Below are positions 60,983 to 64,000 of a DNA stretch of 64,000 nucleotides, one piece after another. Position 1 is the stretch's first letter, and each line of letters begins with the position of its first letter. The notes beneath the pieces were generated by a model. The model was not told the origin of the DNA, searched no databases, and was given only the letters and a program-made list of their open reading frames with translations. This DNA comes from Hyphomicrobiales bacterium. GTDB taxonomy: Bacteria > Pseudomonadota > Alphaproteobacteria > Rhizobiales > Beijerinckiaceae. Made by a program: the position numbers and the translations under genes. The DNA lies in NCBI GenBank assembly GCA_027484605.1, contig JAIXSR010000049.1, forward strand, positions 1 to 64,000. Direction: 5' to 3'.

Positions 60983-62896
60983 TTGGCGGTTGATACCCCC
61001 CTGCTGGACACGATCGTGACGCCCGAGGACCTGCGCCGGCTCGACCAGAGCCAGCTGCGGCAGGTTGTGGACGAGTTGCGGGCGGAAACGATCGATGCCG
61101 TCTCGGTGACAGGCGGCCATCTCGGCGCGGGGCTGGGCGTGGTCGAACTGACGGTGGCGCTCCACCATGTCTTCGACACGCCGCGTGACCGGCTGATCTG
61201 GGATGTCGGCCACCAGGCCTATCCGCACAAGATCCTGACCGGCCGGCGCGACCGCATCCGCACCCTGCGGCAGGGCGGCGGGCTTTCCGGCTTCACCAAG
61301 CGCAGCGAGAGCGAATACGACCCGTTCGGCGCGGCGCATTCCTCCACCTCGATCTCGGCCGGCCTCGGCATGGCCGTGGCGCGGGATCTCGCCGGCGGGA
61401 ACAACCATGTCATCGCGGTGATCGGCGATGGTGCGATGTCGGCCGGGATGGCCTACGAAGCCATGAACAATGCCGGGGCGATGCATTCGCGGCTGATCGT
61501 CATCCTCAATGACAACGACATGTCGATCGCGCCGCCGGTGGGGGCGATGTCAGCCTATCTGGCGCGGCTGGTTTCCGGCCGGACCTACCGCTCGCTGCGG
61601 GAAGTGGCGAAGCAGCTCGCGCAGAAGCTGCCGAAATTCTTCTATGACAAGGCCCGCAAGACCGAGGAATTCAGCCGCGGTTTCTGGACCGGCGGCACCC
61701 TGTTCGAGGAGCTGGGCTTCTATTATGTCGGGCCGATCGACGGGCATAATCTCGACCACCTCCTGCCCGTCCTGCGCAATGTCCGGGACAGCGATACGGG
61801 GCCGGTGCTGATCCATGTCGTGACGCAGAAGGGCAAGGGCTATGCCCCGGCCGAAGCGAGCGCCGACAAGTATCATGGCGTGGTGAAGTTCGATGTCATC
61901 ACCGGCAAGCAGGCCAAGCCGCCCTCCAACGCGCCGAGCTACACCAAGGTCTTCGCCCAGAGCCTGATGCGCGAGGCCGAGCATGACGCGAAGATCGTGG
62001 CCGTGACGGCCGCGATGCCGTCCGGCACCGGGCTTGACCTGTTCGGCCAGGCCTTCCCGCAGCGCACGTTCGATGTCGGCATTGCCGAGCAGCATGCGGT
62101 GACCTTCGCCGCCGGGCTCGCGACCGAAGGCTACCGGCCGTTCTGCGCGATCTATTCCACCTTCCTGCAGCGCGGCTACGACCAGCTGGTCCATGATGTG
62201 GCGCTGCAGAACCTTCCGGTCCGTTTCGCGATGGACCGCGCTGGCCTCGTGGGTGCCGACGGGCCGACCCATGCCGGCGCCTTCGATCTGGCCTATCTCT
62301 GCTGCCTGCCGAACATGGTGGTGATGGCGGCGGCGGACGAGGCCGAACTGGTGCATATGGTCGCCACGGCCGCGGCCCATGATGCCGGCCCGATCGCCTT
62401 CCGTTATCCGCGCGGCGAGGGTGTGGGCGTGGAAATGCCCGAGCGCGGCGCGATCCTGCCGATCGGCAAGGGGCGGATCATGCGGCAGGGCAGCCAGATC
62501 GCCCTGCTCTCGCTGGGGACGCGGCTCCAGGAAGCGCTGCTCGCCGCCGATGCGCTGGAAAAGCTCGGCCTGTCCGCCAGCGTCGCCGATGCGCGCTTCG
62601 CCAAGCCGATCGATGTCGATCTCGTCCGGCAGCTGGCCCGCAGCCATGACGTGCTGGTGACGATCGAGGAAGGTTCCGTCGGCGGGTTCGGCGCGCAGGT
62701 GGCGCAGTTCCTCTCCGATGAGGGGCTGCTTGACGGCGCATTGCGGTTCCGGTCGATGGTCCTGCCGGATTGCTACCAGGATCATGACAAGCCCGAGAAG
62801 ATGTATGCCGAGGCCGGCCTCGATGCGAAGGGCATCGTGGCGAAGGTCCGCGAGGCTCTCGGTCAGGAAGGTGCCGGCGCGGCGGCGCGGGCCTGA
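60983..62896 (+). CDS. dxs: 1-deoxy-D-xylulose-5-phosphate synthase
   Basis: 637 aa from TTG 60983 (GGAGACTTTCCC upstream, good spacing); ATG 60953 would add 10 residues but has no ribosome-binding site. It makes DXP from pyruvate and glyceraldehyde 3-phosphate with thiamine diphosphate, the entry to isoprenoid synthesis. Features: [50 protein letters not shown] (ThDP site), [43 protein letters not shown]. Confidence 0.96.
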   Translation: MAVDTPLLDTIVTPEDLRRLDQSQLRQVVDELRAETIDAVSVTGGHLGAGLGVVELTVALHHVFDTPRDRLIWDVGHQAYPHKILTGRRDRIRTLRQGGGLSGFTKRSESEYDPFGAAHSSTSISAGLGMAVARDLAGGNNHVIAVIGDGAMSAGMAYEAMNNAGAMHSRLIVILNDNDMSIAPPVGAMSAYLARLVSGRTYRSLREVAKQLAQKLPKFFYDKARKTEEFSRGFWTGGTLFEELGFYYVGPIDGHNLDHLLPVLRNVRDSDTGPVLIHVVTQKGKGYAPAEASADKYHGVVKFDVITGKQAKPPSNAPSYTKVFAQSLMREAEHDAKIVAVTAAMPSGTGLDLFGQAFPQRTFDVGIAEQHAVTFAAGLATEGYRPFCAIYSTFLQRGYDQLVHDVALQNLPVRFAMDRAGLVGADGPTHAGAFDLAYLCCLPNMVVMAAADEAELVHMVATAAAHDAGPIAFRYPRGEGVGVEMPERGAILPIGKGRIMRQGSQIALLSLGTRLQEALLAADALEKLGLSASVADARFAKPIDVDLVRQLARSHDVLVTIEEGSVGGFGAQVAQFLSDEGLLDGALRFRSMVLPDCYQDHDKPEKMYAEAGLDAKGIVAKVREALGQEGAGAAARA

Positions 62897-62940
62897 AGCG
62901 CCGGCTTTCTCGAATCAACGGCGCGGTGTAGCCCTTGGCC

Positions 62941-63621
62941 ATGGCCGAGACCGATCTCTATCGCCCGATCAAGCTGTTCCTCGAAAAGCAGGGCTATGCC
63001 GTCAAGGCCGAGATCCGGGATTGCGACGTGGTCGCGGTGCGCGGCGAGGAAGCGCCTGTGATTGTCGAGCTGAAGACGGCCTTCTCGCTGCCGCTCCTGC
63101 TGCAGGGCGTTGACCGGCAGTCGATGAGCGATGCCGTCTATCTCGCCTTCGGCCCGCCGAAACGGCGCCAGCAGGGCGATATCGTGAAGCTGTGCAAGCG
63201 GCTCGGCCTCGGCGTGCTGGTGGTGACGGGCGATTTTGTCGAACCGCTTGCCGATCCGCTGCCCTATCAGCCCCGCCGCAATACCCGGCGCACGACGCTG
63301 CTGCTGAAGGAATTCGCGCATCGCGTCGGCGATCCCAATATCGGCGGCAGCACGCGCCGGCCGCGCATGACGGCCTATCGGCAGGATGCCCTGCGGATTG
63401 CGGTTCTGCTGGCCCGCGAGGGCGCGAGCAAGGTCGCGCTGCTGCGCGAACGCACGCGCGTGAGCCGGACGGCGGCGATCCTGCAGGATGATGTCTATGG
63501 CTGGTTCCAGCGCGAGAGCCGGGGCATCTATGCGCTCTCGCCGAAGGGGCTCGGGGCGCTTGAGCAGTTCGCCGAGGCGGTCACGGCGTTGGGCAGCCCG
63601 GACGCGGCAGGGCAGGAATAG
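62941..63621 (+). CDS. DUF2161 family PD-(D/E)XK-like protein
   Basis: 226 aa from ATG 62941 (TTG 62935 alternative). The N-terminal half resembles a PD-(D/E)XK nuclease core: ECD-type strand IRDCDVVAVRG followed by VIVELKTAF with ExK, then LQGVDRQSMSDAVYLAFGPP. The C-terminal part (RQDALRIAVLLAREGASKVA) resembles a winged helix. Function unknown; a nuclease role is inferred from the motif only. Convergent with the superoxide dismutase gene. Confidence 0.88.
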   Translation: MAETDLYRPIKLFLEKQGYAVKAEIRDCDVVAVRGEEAPVIVELKTAFSLPLLLQGVDRQSMSDAVYLAFGPPKRRQQGDIVKLCKRLGLGVLVVTGDFVEPLADPLPYQPRRNTRRTTLLLKEFAHRVGDPNIGGSTRRPRMTAYRQDALRIAVLLAREGASKVALLRERTRVSRTAAILQDDVYGWFQRESRGIYALSPKGLGALEQFAEAVTALGSPDAAGQE

Positions 63622-63643
63622 GGCCTGCCCGACGGGCAGGCCC
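63621..63643. terminator. Bidirectional hairpin between DUF2161 and sod genes
   Basis: Perfect 10-bp inverted repeat GGGCCTGCCC (63621-63630) / GGGCAGGCCC (63634-63643) with a 3-base loop between convergent genes. No T-run on either side. Confidence 0.55.
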
Positions 63644-63653
63644 CGAAGGCGCC

Positions 63654-64000
63654 TCAGATGGCGAGGCTGCCGGCCTTGGCGGCAGCGTAGCGCTCGCCGA
63701 TCTTCGTCCAGTTCGCGACGTTCCACCACGTATTGAGGTAATCGGCGCGGCGGTTCTGGTACTTCAGATAGTAGGCATGTTCCCAGACATCATTGCCGAA
63801 GAGCGGCATCAGCCCGTCCATCATCGGGTTGTCCTGGCCCGGCTTCGTGGTGAGGGCCAGCTTGCCGTCCTTGTTGACGGTGACGAAGACCCAACCCGAG
63901 CCGAAAACCCGGCCGCCGGCCGCGTTGAAATCAGCCTTGAGCTTGTCAAACCCGCCGAGATCGCGATCGATCGCCGCCTTGAGGTCGCCCGCCGGCTCCT
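63654..64000 (-). CDS. Superoxide dismutase [Fe/Mn], C-terminal part (5'-truncated by window edge)
   Basis: 115 C-terminal residues are visible. Signatures: GGRVFGSGWVFV, GQDNPMM, the metal-ligand motif DVWEHAYYLKYQNRRADYL (Asp and His ligands) and WWNVANW. The N-terminal metal-binding His residues lie outside the window. Fe versus Mn cannot be decided; alphaproteobacterial enzymes with this C-terminus are usually Fe type. Confidence 0.95.
   Translation of the reverse strand, partial: EPAGDLKAAIDRDLGGFDKLKADFNAAGGRVFGSGWVFVTVNKDGKLALTTKPGQDNPMMDGLMPLFGNDVWEHAYYLKYQNRRADYLNTWWNVANWTKIGERYAAAKAGSLAI

Overview
The window is GC-rich chromosomal DNA from an alphaproteobacterium, most likely of the order Hyphomicrobiales (Rhizobiales). 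This rests on the codon use and on the gene order of the right half. There pdxH, a DnaJ-like gene, fabI, a phosphatase, aroC, a RibBX-type ribB, an HDAC-family gene, and then dihydroorotase, ygfZ, nadQ, xseB and dxs form a housekeeping core that I recall as typical of that group. I see no insertion sequence, prophage, integrase or CRISPR array. The genus cannot be named from sequence alone.

Left part (1-31 kb), transport and accessory functions. Two carbohydrate ABC importers each face a divergent LacI-type repressor across a perfect palindromic operator: 2-7.7 kb, with a GH31 alpha-glucosidase running off the left edge, and 18-25.2 kb, with an SMP-30 lactonase and a cytochrome b561-like protein. 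Between them lies a tripartite tricarboxylate transporter (tctC-tctB-tctA). It is divergent from a translationally coupled response regulator, sensor kinase and periplasmic binding protein, which probably control it. A secreted RTX calcium-binding protein sits behind an AT-rich leader and is followed by an HD-GYP c-di-GMP phosphodiesterase. Small genes (NIPSNAP, DUF4149, CIA30, cupin), tRNA-Gln, tRNA-Pro and a divergent AGE-family protein lead to the folP-folB-folK operon.

Middle (31-43 kb). BioY is divergent from an MBL-fold hydrolase. It is followed by a DUF898, M48 protease and DUF1499 envelope cluster, a MarR regulator, an L,D-transpeptidase lipoprotein, an HDAC-family deacetylase, DUF1003, a RibBX enzyme with an in-frame N-terminal helix-turn-helix, a 158-bp inverted-repeat element, and aroC.

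Right part (42-64 kb). A 1337-residue Pls/PosA-type NRPS (adenylation, carrier, and membrane segments alternating with three hexapeptide-repeat domains) is flanked by three small secreted two-cysteine proteins that resemble one another. This is the best candidate for an undescribed system. Then come gpm-like phosphatase, fabI, a DnaJ-like chaperone, a surface-antigen lipoprotein, pdxH, an SDR, NUDIX, pyrC-type dihydroorotase, ygfZ, an ArsR regulator, a coupled HD-phosphatase/tyrosine-phosphatase/nadQ trio, xseB, a pirin gene broken by an in-frame amber codon, dxs, a DUF2161 nuclease-like protein and the 3' part of a Fe/Mn superoxide dismutase.
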